A DNA stretch of 64,000 bases from Microbacterium sp. ABRD28 (GTDB lineage Bacteria; Actinomycetota; Actinomycetes; Actinomycetales; Microbacteriaceae): the NCBI RefSeq assembly GCF_003850245.1, contig NZ_CP031015.1:3100001-3164000 (forward strand). The letters run 5' to 3'. This document shows, piece after piece, positions 53,686 through 61,412 of the stretch. The notes beneath the pieces were generated by a model, which had not been told where the DNA came from, ran no database searches, and was given only the letters and a program-made list of their open reading frames with translations. The first letter of the stretch is position 1; each line of letters starts with the position of its first letter. Made by a program: the position numbers and the translations under genes.

Positions 53686-53707
53686 CTGAACACCTGGGGG
53701 TGTTCAG
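53686..53707. terminator. Inverted repeat between convergent operons
   Basis: CTGAACACC (53686-53694) and GGTGTTCAG (53699-53707) form a perfect 9-base-pair stem with a TGGG loop. It lies between the stop of the GT4 gene (53539) and the convergent oleD stop (53795). Likely terminator; an operator cannot be excluded. The rest of 53540-53794 has no convincing gene. Confidence 0.5.
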
Positions 53708-53794
53708 CGCCGCGAAGACGTCGCCTCTCGGCGACCCACCGTCCTCGCGGCAGCGCCGTCGGCTGCCCGGCGAGGGGCGGCCGACGGCGTTCGC

Positions 53795-54757
53795 TCACGA
53801 AGACGCCGCCAGGCGCGCGAGGCCCTCATCGATCGACACCGCCGGCGCCCACGCGAGCGCTTCGCGGGTTTCGCGCTGGTCGAACCAGTGCGCGGTGGAG
53901 AGCTGTTCGGCGAGGAACCGGGTCATCGGCGGCTCGTCCTCACCCGGCCTCACCGCCCAGATCCGTTCGATGACCGACCCGGCGGCGCGCGCGAGAGACG
54001 CCGGAACACTCCACCGCGGCGGAGCGACGCCGGCGGCCAGGCAGATGCCCGCGAGGAGCTCGCCCACAGCGCGGGGCTCGCCGTTGGTCAGCACGAACGC
54101 GCGACCGTGCGCGTGCGCGGCGCGCGCGAGGGCGGCGCTGATGCCGGTCGCCGCGTTGTCGATGTAGGTGGAGTCGATGAGCGCGGTGCCGCCGTTCAGG
54201 AGCGGCAGCCGCCCGGCGCGGGCACGCGCGACGATGCGCCCCACGAGCTGCGGGTCCCCGGGTCCCCACACCAGATGCGGGCGGATCGCCACGACCGGCA
54301 TCTGAGGCGTATCGCGCGCGAGGGCGAGGAGCTCGGCCTTGGCCTTGGTGCGGGCGTAGTCGCCGCGCGCGTGCTCGGGTGAGGCGGGCTCGGCCCCGAC
54401 ACCGGCCAGCGCCGATCCGGCGTGGGCGACCGACGGTGACGAGACGAAGACGAACCGCGAGACCCCGGCGCGCTCGGCGGCATCCAGGATCGTGCGGGTG
54501 CCGCCGACATTCACCGCCTCGAACTCGCGCGGGTCACCCGCGAGCGACACCTTCGCGGCGAGGTGGATGACCCCGTCCACGCCGTCGAGCGCGCGCGTCG
54601 CGGCATCCTTATCCGTGACCGACCCCAGGATGTCGTCGGCTCCCGCCACCCCGGAAGGGCGACGCTGGAGCGTCCGCACCTCGTGTCCGGCGGCGACGAG
54701 GTCGGCGGCGACGGCGCCGCCGAGGAAGCCGGATGCTCCGGTGACGACGACCTTCAC
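53795..54757 (-). CDS. oleD: OleD-type NAD(P)-dependent 2-alkyl-3-ketoacid reductase
   Basis: 320-residue extended SDR. The nucleotide loop is VTGASGFLGGAVA (5-17), VIHLAAKVS (about 63-71) and VSSPSVAH, and the catalytic Tyr134-x3-Lys138 is in GDYARTKAK. In olefin synthesis it reduces the 2-alkyl-3-ketoacid made by OleA to a 2-alkyl-3-hydroxy acid. The ATG at 54757 overlaps the OleBC stop as ATGA. By itself it would be called an epimerase or 3-beta-HSD-like enzyme; the neighbours decide the name. Confidence 0.9.
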   Translation of the reverse strand: MKVVVTGASGFLGGAVAADLVAAGHEVRTLQRRPSGVAGADDILGSVTDKDAATRALDGVDGVIHLAAKVSLAGDPREFEAVNVGGTRTILDAAERAGVSRFVFVSSPSVAHAGSALAGVGAEPASPEHARGDYARTKAKAELLALARDTPQMPVVAIRPHLVWGPGDPQLVGRIVARARAGRLPLLNGGTALIDSTYIDNAATGISAALARAAHAHGRAFVLTNGEPRAVGELLAGICLAAGVAPPRWSVPASLARAAGSVIERIWAVRPGEDEPPMTRFLAEQLSTAHWFDQRETREALAWAPAVSIDEGLARLAASS

Positions 54758-57387
54758 GGCGTCGTCGGCCTCTCGCCGGCGAGCACGCGCTCGGCCCAGA
54801 CCGACAGTCGGGTGCGGTCGATCTTGGAGTTGTGACGGATGTCGGTGGGAAGCGCCGGCACGGCGAGCACCGCGACGAGCGAGACGTCGGCGGCTGTCCG
54901 GATGCGGGCGGCGAGCTCGGGAGCGGCGAGGCCGGGGGCCTTCGTGGCCGGCGTCGTCTCGATCACCGCGACCGCCTGGCGGAGCCCCTGCGGACCCACG
55001 CCGACCACCGCGGCCCGGCGGACGCCGTCGACCTTCTCGACCTGCTGCTCGGGACCCACAGGGGCGAGCGGACCGTCGGCCGTGACAAGCACGTGCGGCA
55101 CGCGCCCCTCGACCCAGAGGCGCCCCTCGGCGTCGAGGTGTCCGACGTCGCCGGTGCGGTGCCAGCGTCCGCCGTCCACGGGGGTCTCACGGGCGGCCTC
55201 GCGGTCGGTGAGCCAGAGACGGTCGTAGTGGTCTTTCAGATGCGGGGCCGAGACGAGGATCTCCCCAAGCACGCCGGGGGCCTCGCTCGGGTTTCCGGTG
55301 GCGCGGCCATCGGCGTCGAGGGCGCTGATGCGGATGCGATTCCCGCCGATCGGACTGCCGACGCAGACCCCGGCGTCGGGGGCGTCCGCCGCCGCGCGGA
55401 TCCCTTCGAGGGTGATGTCGGTGACGAGGAGGCACTCGGTCATGCCGTACGGGGTGTGCGCGGTCGCGTTCGGCATGACGCGCGCGGCGGCGGCGAGAAG
55501 GGTCTCGCTGATCGGTGCGCCGGTGGAGAGGAACGTCTCGACGCCGGCGAGCGCGGCGCGGTCGTCGGCGGTGAGGGCGTCGGCGGTGGCGACGACGTTG
55601 AGGATCGCCGCCGGCGAGAGGAACACGATGCGCGCCTGCGAGGCGCGCACGGCCGCGGCGACGGCGGTCGCGGTGAGCGTGCGAGGCGCCGAGACGTCCA
55701 TGTCGGGGGTCACCGAGAGGGTGCCGAGAGCGGGGCCGAGGAGGGCGAAGGGGGCGAAGCCGGTGACGAGGCCGGTGCCTGGCGAGACGTCGAAGTGTGC
55801 GGCGAGGATGTCGCGGAGCGCCGAGAGATGCCGATGGGTGTACGCGACGCCTTTCGCTGGGCCCGTGGACCCGGAGGTGAAGAGGATGGCGGCAGGGTCA
55901 TCCGGGCCGGGAATCGGGGGGAGCTCCGCGGCGGTGCCGGCGCGGGTGACATCGGCGAGGCTGTGGCGGATGCCGAGGGCCCGGGCGCTGACGGACGGCA
56001 GGGTCGGCACCGAGATGCGCATTCCCGGCCAGCCGAGCACCCGGGCTGCGGCGAGGCCGGGCAGCTCGCCGATGACGACGTCGGGCCAGGCACCGCGCAC
56101 CGCGCGGGTGAGGCCCTTCAGACCCAGCCCCGCGTCGGCGACGACGACGACCGCGCCGATGCGGAGGCATGCGTAGATGATCGCCGTCAGGGTGGGGCCC
56201 GGGGGAACGAGGAGGGAGACGCGATCGCCCGGGCGCACGCCGACGGCGGTGAGTCCCGCGGCGAGGGTGCGCACGCGGTCATCCAGGTGCCGCCAGCTCA
56301 CCCGGCGGGTCGCGCCGGTCGCGCCCATCTCGATGACGGCCGTGGCGTCGTCGTCGCGGCGCGCGTCGAGACGCTCCCAGAGCGGCGTCCACTCGGTCAG
56401 CGGTTCGGCGTCGGTGTGTGACGTCGGTGCGACCTCGTAAGCGTCGGCGAGCCACGTCAGCACGGCGGAGGCGTAGTCGCGGTCCTCGGCGATGAGGTGC
56501 CCGGCGCCTTCGAAGCGGTGGACGTCGGCCTGCGGCATCCGCTCCGCGAGATCGTCGAGATACCGGTCGCCGAAGATCGGATCGCGGGGGCCCCAGAGCA
56601 TGAGGGCGGGCACCGTGAGTCGGCTGACGCCGTCGGCGATCCGCTGCAGCTCGGCGAAGCTCCCGTGGCGGGCGTCGACAGGGATGTCGGCGACGAACCC
56701 GCCGATCGCGCGTCGACGATCGGCGGCGCCGTAGGGCGCGCGGAACGCGGCCTTCACCTCGGGGCTCAACGCCGGCGAGGCGAGGGCGAGGGTGGTGTCG
56801 AGGAACGCCGTCGTCTGCACCGTCGACGCGGCGAGGACGCCGCGCGCCCCCGCGAGGCGGAGCGGCGCAGGGATCGGCACCCCCTCGGGGTGATGCACGG
56901 CGGTGTTGAGGAGCATGACGCCGGCGAGGAGCTCGGGGTGGTCGATGGCCCACCCGAGCGAGATGACTCCGCCCCAGTCGTGCCCGAGGGTCACGACCGG
57001 GCCGTCGAGCGCGAGCGTGTCGGTGAGCGCGGCGAGGTCGCGTACGCGCTGGGCGAGCGGGCGCGGCACGTCGGTGCGCTCGGAGAATCCCATGTCGAGC
57101 TGGTCGACCGCGACGACCCGCCATGCGGGCGCGCCCGCCTCGGCGGCCGCGAACGAACGGGCGACGACGCTCCGCCAGAGGTACGACCACGTCGGGTTGC
57201 CGTGCACGGCAAGGATCGTTCCGCGTGGGGCGACACCCCGCCTCTCGAGGGCAGGGCCGGTGTCGAGGACGTGCCAGGTGCGCGTCACCTGCTCGTCCAC
57301 GCCGCGGCCGGGGACGGCGACGAGGCGTGAGAAACGAGGGTCGAGTCCGGGAAGGTCGGCGGGAGGCAGCGCGGCCGGCGAGGTCAC
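54754..57387 (-). CDS. oleBC: OleBC fusion: beta-lactone decarboxylase and beta-lactone synthetase
   Basis: 877-residue fusion. Residues 1-320 are a haloalkane-dehalogenase-like alpha/beta hydrolase (OleB) with nucleophile Asp137 in GHDWGG, Asp269 in GPRDP and His297 in AGHLIAE. Residues 335-877 are an AMP-forming ligase (OleC) with ILFTSGSTGPAKGVAYTH (501-518), TPYGMTE (about 640) and RTGDVGHLD near the C-terminal domain. OleC makes the beta-lactone, OleB decarboxylates it to the olefin. Fusion of B and C occurs in actinobacterial ole clusters. GTG start at 57387, 7 bases after oleA. Confidence 0.92.
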   Translation of the reverse strand: MTSPAALPPADLPGLDPRFSRLVAVPGRGVDEQVTRTWHVLDTGPALERRGVAPRGTILAVHGNPTWSYLWRSVVARSFAAAEAGAPAWRVVAVDQLDMGFSERTDVPRPLAQRVRDLAALTDTLALDGPVVTLGHDWGGVISLGWAIDHPELLAGVMLLNTAVHHPEGVPIPAPLRLAGARGVLAASTVQTTAFLDTTLALASPALSPEVKAAFRAPYGAADRRRAIGGFVADIPVDARHGSFAELQRIADGVSRLTVPALMLWGPRDPIFGDRYLDDLAERMPQADVHRFEGAGHLIAEDRDYASAVLTWLADAYEVAPTSHTDAEPLTEWTPLWERLDARRDDDATAVIEMGATGATRRVSWRHLDDRVRTLAAGLTAVGVRPGDRVSLLVPPGPTLTAIIYACLRIGAVVVVADAGLGLKGLTRAVRGAWPDVVIGELPGLAAARVLGWPGMRISVPTLPSVSARALGIRHSLADVTRAGTAAELPPIPGPDDPAAILFTSGSTGPAKGVAYTHRHLSALRDILAAHFDVSPGTGLVTGFAPFALLGPALGTLSVTPDMDVSAPRTLTATAVAAAVRASQARIVFLSPAAILNVVATADALTADDRAALAGVETFLSTGAPISETLLAAAARVMPNATAHTPYGMTECLLVTDITLEGIRAAADAPDAGVCVGSPIGGNRIRISALDADGRATGNPSEAPGVLGEILVSAPHLKDHYDRLWLTDREAARETPVDGGRWHRTGDVGHLDAEGRLWVEGRVPHVLVTADGPLAPVGPEQQVEKVDGVRRAAVVGVGPQGLRQAVAVIETTPATKAPGLAAPELAARIRTAADVSLVAVLAVPALPTDIRHNSKIDRTRLSVWAERVLAGERPTTP

Positions 57388-57394
57388 CGGTCCG

Positions 57395-58417
57395 TCACCA
57401 GGCCAGTTCCATCATCGCGGTGTTCAGCCCCGAGCCGACACCCATGAGCAGCACGCGGTCCCCGCGCTTCAGCGAGGACTGCTGCTCGGCCAGGGTGATC
57501 GGAATGGAGGCGGGCCCCACGTTGCCGTAGCGGTCGTAGGTGACCGGTACCCGCTCGGGGTCGAGTTTCGCGGCCCTCACGATCGCGGTGGTGTGCACCG
57601 AGGAGACCTGATGGGTGATGTAGCGGTCCATGCCCGACCACTTCCACTCGGGTGCCGCCTCTTTCCATGCCGAGACGACGAGGTTCAGGCCGCCCTTGAG
57701 GAGCGCTTTGGCGTCGGTGAACATCCCGTCGACGCTCCCGACGCAGAGCTCGTGGAACTGCGTGGCCGCGCGAGTCACCCCGCCGAGGAGCCGGTGGCCC
57801 TCCGGGTGCTCGTCTGCGCGGCCGAGGACTGCTGCCGCCGATCCCGAACCGAGGGTGAGGGAGGCGAACTCGCTCATGAAGCCGTCGCGGTCGGCGTCGG
57901 AGTTCACGAGGCGGTTGATGGTGTTGATCTGGATCTCGTCGGCGTCTTCGCCGTTGACGACGATCGCGTAACGGATCTGGCCCGACTCGATCATGCCCGC
58001 GGCGAGGCTCATGCCGTTGACGAACCCGAGGCAGGCGTTGGCGATGTCGAAGTTGATCGCCGAGGTGGGAAGGCCGAGGCCGTGGTGCAGGCGCACCGCC
58101 ACCGAGGGCTCGAGGTGCTTGCGGGTCACCGAGGTGTTGATGAGAAGGCCCACCTCGCCCGGCGCGACACCCGCATCGGCGAGCGCCTTCGCGCCGGCGG
58201 CGATGGTGGCGTCATCCGACGACTCGCCCTCAGCCCAGTTGCGCCGTTCGTTGACGCCGGCCACGCGGCGGAGCAGCCCTGGACGCAGGCGGAGACGGGC
58301 AAGCGCCGCGGAGAGACGGTCTTCGATGTCGTCGGACGTCGTCACCCGGCTCGGCAGCACACTCGCCACCGACAGCAATGACACATTGCTGAACCGGGTG
58401 GTCGCATTTCCGGCCAC
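57395..58417 (-). CDS. oleA: OleA thiolase-fold condensing enzyme
   Basis: 340-residue KAS III-like enzyme that joins two acyl-CoAs by head-to-head Claisen condensation. Cys129 (NACLGF) is the nucleophile, Glu103 (KHLEPSVA), 26 residues before it, is the base specific to OleA, and His269 (ITHQVSS) with Asn299 (NVGPAS) completes the site; these spacings equal those in Xanthomonas OleA. GTG at 58417 has GGAGG 4 bases upstream. First gene of the olefin operon. Confidence 0.92.
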   Translation of the reverse strand: MAGNATTRFSNVSLLSVASVLPSRVTTSDDIEDRLSAALARLRLRPGLLRRVAGVNERRNWAEGESSDDATIAAGAKALADAGVAPGEVGLLINTSVTRKHLEPSVAVRLHHGLGLPTSAINFDIANACLGFVNGMSLAAGMIESGQIRYAIVVNGEDADEIQINTINRLVNSDADRDGFMSEFASLTLGSGSAAAVLGRADEHPEGHRLLGGVTRAATQFHELCVGSVDGMFTDAKALLKGGLNLVVSAWKEAAPEWKWSGMDRYITHQVSSVHTTAIVRAAKLDPERVPVTYDRYGNVGPASIPITLAEQQSSLKRGDRVLLMGVGSGLNTAMMELAW

Positions 58418-58521
58418 GAAACCTCCGTTCGACGGGCTCGAGCACGCCCGCCGGTGAAACCAGAAGTCTACGCGGGCCGTATACGCACCCTGGCATGCAG
58501 CTCCCAGGAACGGGCTCGGGC

Positions 58522-58546
58522 TTGCATGTGCAACCGCGAGATGCAA
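58522..58546. promoter_or_regulatory. TTGCA repeats before oleA
   Basis: TTGCA-TG-TGCAA (58522-58533) is an interrupted palindrome, and ATGCAA (58541-58546) repeats its half-site in inverted form. They lie 105-130 bases upstream of oleA and 40-64 before the DUF3140 gene; a regulator site is possible. Confidence 0.35.
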
Positions 58547-58585
58547 GGTCTTCATTCCCGGAGCCCATCGACCCACAATCGCGCC

Positions 58586-58918
58586 ATGGATGACGACGAG
58601 CAGAAGAAGATCGCGGATGACTTCGCCGAGGCCGTGAATATGACACCGAAGGAGCTGGAGGACTGGCTCGACACCGACGAGTCGAAGGACGTCGGGCAGA
58701 AGGACGGCGGCGGCGAATCGACGGGGCACGCCTCGGGGCGGCGGATCGTGACCATTCTTCGGAAGAAGAAGGCCGATCTCACCGACAGCGACTACGCGCA
58801 CATGAAGAAGGTGTCGGGGTACGTCTCACGGCATTCATCGCAGCGTCCGAGCGGCGATGTGACCGACACTCCCTGGCGCTACTCGCTCATGAACTGGGGC
58901 CACGATCCGAAGAAGTGA
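58586..58918 (+). CDS. DUF3140 family protein
   Basis: 110-residue hydrophilic protein of the DUF3140 type: FAEAVNMTPKELEDWLDTDES, GHASGRRIVTILRKKK, and SDYAHMKKVSGYVSRHSSQRP, ending YSLMNWGHDPKK. It resembles small DNA-binding or stress proteins; function unknown. CACAAT ends 6 bases before the ATG and no Shine-Dalgarno is seen. The last 32 bases overlap the convergent phosphodiesterase gene. Confidence 0.82.
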   Translation: MDDDEQKKIADDFAEAVNMTPKELEDWLDTDESKDVGQKDGGGESTGHASGRRIVTILRKKKADLTDSDYAHMKKVSGYVSRHSSQRPSGDVTDTPWRYSLMNWGHDPKK

Positions 58919-59939
58919 GGCCGTCCCGGAAGAACTCGACGCCGAGGTCGGCGTGGTCGACGAACACGCCGTCGACGCCCCCCTCGCCGTTCGCACCGTC
59001 TCTGATCAGGGCCCACTCCGCCTCGTAGTCACCGAAGGCGGCCTTGCCGCCGGGTCGCCGGAACTCCTTGACGAGGAACGGGTTCTCGGGTCGGCAGGTC
59101 CAGGTGAAGACCTGGAGTCCGCGCGCGTGCGCGTCGGCGATGATCCGAGAACGGTCGGTGGCCCGGCCCAGGCGGTCGGGGGCGAGCAGCATCCGTTTAT
59201 CCACGCTGATGCCGTCGACGCGCCCGATCAGGCGATCGAGCCCGGCGGGGTGGGCGATCGACGGGTAGGTCGGAGCGTCGTCGCCGTGCGCGACCACCAG
59301 GTCGAAGGGCTTACCCGCCGCCTCGAGCAGGTAGACATACCGGGCGGGGAGCCCGCGCTCCTGCAGGACGAAGAGGATGCTGGACTCGAACGATTCCACG
59401 ATGAGCGGCCACTCCCCCGTCGCCCACCCGGCACCGCGCAGCTCGTCGTGGACGATGGCGGCGAGGTCGAAGCCGAGCGAGGCCATGAAGGTGGCGTGCT
59501 TGATCTCCAGCACGACGCCGATCTCACGCCCCTGGGCGAGCGACGCATCGCGCACGAGGTCGAGCACGTCGATGAGGCGCAGCACCGGCTGCCGACCGTC
59601 GAAGGTCGCGCTCGTCGGGCGGACCTCGGGCAGGCGCTCGCGGCACGTGAGCGTGGCGAGCTCCTCCCAGGTGAAGTCCTCGGTGAACCAGCCGGTCAGG
59701 GCGACCCCGTCGACCTCTTTCGTGGTGCGACGATCGGCGAATTCGGGTCGCGTCGCGACATCCGTCGTTCCCGAGATCTCGTTCTCGTGACGCACGACCA
59801 GCACGCCGTCCTTCGACAGCACGACGTCGGGCTCCACCGCGTCGACGCCCATCTCGAGGGCGAGGGTGTACGAGGAGCGCGAGTGCTCGGGGCGATATCC
59901 GGGGGCGCCCCGGTGGCCGATGACGAGGGGGCGGCGCAC
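58887..59939 (-). CDS. Glycerophosphodiester phosphodiesterase
   Basis: 350-residue GDPD enzyme hydrolysing glycerophosphodiesters to glycerol-3-phosphate and alcohol. VIGHRGAPGYRPEHSRSSY (about 6-24) holds the first His and Arg-Gly, AVEPDVVLSKDGVLVVRHE (about 34-52) the metal Glu/Asp and second His, and VLEIKH (about 145) the third Glu. No signal peptide, so cytosolic. GTG start at 59939; TAGCCT ends 6 bases upstream. Its 3' end overlaps the DUF3140 gene by 32 bases. Confidence 0.9.
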   Translation of the reverse strand: MRRPLVIGHRGAPGYRPEHSRSSYTLALEMGVDAVEPDVVLSKDGVLVVRHENEISGTTDVATRPEFADRRTTKEVDGVALTGWFTEDFTWEELATLTCRERLPEVRPTSATFDGRQPVLRLIDVLDLVRDASLAQGREIGVVLEIKHATFMASLGFDLAAIVHDELRGAGWATGEWPLIVESFESSILFVLQERGLPARYVYLLEAAGKPFDLVVAHGDDAPTYPSIAHPAGLDRLIGRVDGISVDKRMLLAPDRLGRATDRSRIIADAHARGLQVFTWTCRPENPFLVKEFRRPGGKAAFGDYEAEWALIRDGANGEGGVDGVFVDHADLGVEFFRDGLTSSDRGPSS

Positions 59940-60061
59940 GACTTCAGGCTAGACGCTCAAAGTCCCTTCACAGCAGGCCGCCTGCCGGGAATCGGACAGG
60001 GTCCGATATCGTTGATTCACAGCACACCGCTGTGGCCCGAATACTTTGGAGTGTGAGAGCA

Positions 60062-60985
60062 GTGGCCCTCAACAACCCCGCATTCAACAACCCGGCGTTT
60101 CAGGACCCTCGCGCCGTGCAGTCATACCCGGGCGGTGCGCGTGCAGCAAGCCTGACTCCGCCGCCCGCCGCCGCCGCAGGGTCCGCCTCGCGCGGTGGCG
60201 TCGACCTCGCCGCACAGGCCCAGATGGAGGGCGCCTTCGCCGGCCCGCCCGCCGGCTCGGCCGAGACCGGCCGGATGACGATCGAGGACACCGTCGTCAA
60301 GACCGTGTCGCTCTTCGCGATCCTGCTCGTCACCGCCGCCGTCGGCTGGGTCTGGACGCTCGGCGGCCTGACCCCGACGACGACCAGTGTCTCGGCGCTG
60401 CCGATGATCGTCGGCGGCCTTGCCGGCTTCGTCCTGGCGCTGGTGATCATCTTCACCTCGCGCAAGAAGGTCCGCCCCGCGCTGATCTTCGCGTACGCCG
60501 CGGCCGAGGGACTCTTCGTCGGTGGCATCTCGGCATTCTTCGAGGTGATGTACCCCGGCATCGTGTTCCAGGCGACGCTGGCGACGCTCGTCGTCGTCGG
60601 TGTGACCCTCGCCCTCTTCGCCAGCGGCAAGATCCGTGCGTCTGCTCGGGCGACCAAGATCTTCCTGATCGCCATGGTCGGCTACCTGGTCTTCTCGCTG
60701 GTCAACGTCGGTCTCATGCTGTTCAACGTCCCGATCGCCGGCGGTGCCTTCGGTCTGCGCAGCGTCGAGGTCTTCGGCATTCCGCTGGGCCTCATCATCG
60801 GCGTCCTCGTCGTGATCATGGCCGCGTACTCGCTGGTGCTCGACTTCGACCAGGTGCAGCAGGGTGTCCGCAACGGCGCCCCGCGTCAGTACGGCTGGCT
60901 GAGCGCCTTCGGCATCATGGTCACCGTCGTCTGGCTCTACATCGAGATCCTCCGCATCCTCGCGATCCTGCGCGGCAGCGAGTAA
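60062..60985 (+). CDS. Bax inhibitor-1/YccA family membrane protein
   Basis: 307-residue membrane protein. A Pro/Ala-rich cytosolic N-terminus (ALNNPAFNNPAFQDPR) is followed by seven hydrophobic segments from about residue 80, ending LRILAILRGSE. The YccA/BI-1 family proteins are proton-gated calcium-leak or stress-linked membrane proteins. The GTG at 60062 is chosen because GGAG lies 10 bases upstream and the protein start fits the family; a GTG at 60053 is possible. A strong hairpin terminator follows at 60999. Confidence 0.88.
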   Translation: MALNNPAFNNPAFQDPRAVQSYPGGARAASLTPPPAAAAGSASRGGVDLAAQAQMEGAFAGPPAGSAETGRMTIEDTVVKTVSLFAILLVTAAVGWVWTLGGLTPTTTSVSALPMIVGGLAGFVLALVIIFTSRKKVRPALIFAYAAAEGLFVGGISAFFEVMYPGIVFQATLATLVVVGVTLALFASGKIRASARATKIFLIAMVGYLVFSLVNVGLMLFNVPIAGGAFGLRSVEVFGIPLGLIIGVLVVIMAAYSLVLDFDQVQQGVRNGAPRQYGWLSAFGIMVTVVWLYIEILRILAILRGSE

Positions 60986-60998
60986 TCTCCCGCGTCTC

Positions 60999-61030
60999 GA
61001 ACGGCCGGCCCGGTTTCGGGCCGGCCGTTC
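60999..61030 (+). terminator. Strong intrinsic-type terminator hairpin
   Basis: GAACGGCCGGCCCG (60999-61012) and CGGGCCGGCCGTTC (61017-61030) form a perfect 14-base-pair stem with a GTTT loop, 13 bases after the stop of the YccA-type gene. Only a short, imperfect T-rich stretch follows. Termination here would separate the next regulator gene. Confidence 0.88.
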
Positions 61031-61057
61031 TGCTGTGAGCAGAACGCGTGGCGCAGC

Positions 61058-61071
61058 GCGGCATCCGCTCT
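61058..61071 (+). repeat. 14-base repeat GCGGCATCCGCTCT, copy 3
   Basis: Identical to copies at 11341 and 30742; here it directly abuts the TAGCCT -10 candidate (61073-61078) of the XRE regulator gene, between the terminator and that gene. Confidence 0.55.
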
Positions 61072-61084
61072 TTAGCCTCGCTTC

Positions 61085-61387
61085 ATGACCGACCGTCTCC
61101 CGCCCGAACCGCTCTGGCGCGACGCCCTCGGCGAGCGCCTGCGGCGCCTGCGCCACGAGCGCGGCGAGCGCCTCACCGACACCGCCGACCGCGCCGGGGT
61201 GTCGCCGCAATACCTCTCCGAGGTGGAACGCGGCCGCAAAGAGCCCTCGAGCGAGATGATCGCCGCCATCGCCGGCGCGCTCGACACCACCCTCGTCGAC
61301 CTGACGCTCGGCGTCGCCGACGATCTGCGGAGCGTCCAGAGCGTACGTACCACGAGCATCCGCGGCGCATTCGCCCTCGCCGCCTGA
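61085..61387 (+). CDS. XRE-family DNA-binding protein
   Basis: 100-residue regulator consisting mostly of one Cro/C1-type helix-turn-helix: LGERLRRLRHERGERLTDTA, then DRAGVSPQYLSEVERGRKEP with the recognition helix at about 40-52. The VSPQYLSEVERGRKEPSSEM stretch recalls the ClgR-type Clp regulators of actinobacteria, but the protein is not assigned to them here. TAGCCT ends 6 bases before the ATG and there is no Shine-Dalgarno, so the message is likely leaderless. Confidence 0.87.
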   Translation: MTDRLPPEPLWRDALGERLRRLRHERGERLTDTADRAGVSPQYLSEVERGRKEPSSEMIAAIAGALDTTLVDLTLGVADDLRSVQSVRTTSIRGAFALAA

Positions 61388-61412
61388 ACCGCGCCCGGGT
61401 ACGGTGGGCCGC

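Noticed and set aside
53496..54167. 223-codon frame crossing the convergent intergenic region
   Set aside because: It overlaps the ends of both real genes, has no ribosome site and codes an Arg/Ser/Pro-rich chain typical of a shadow.
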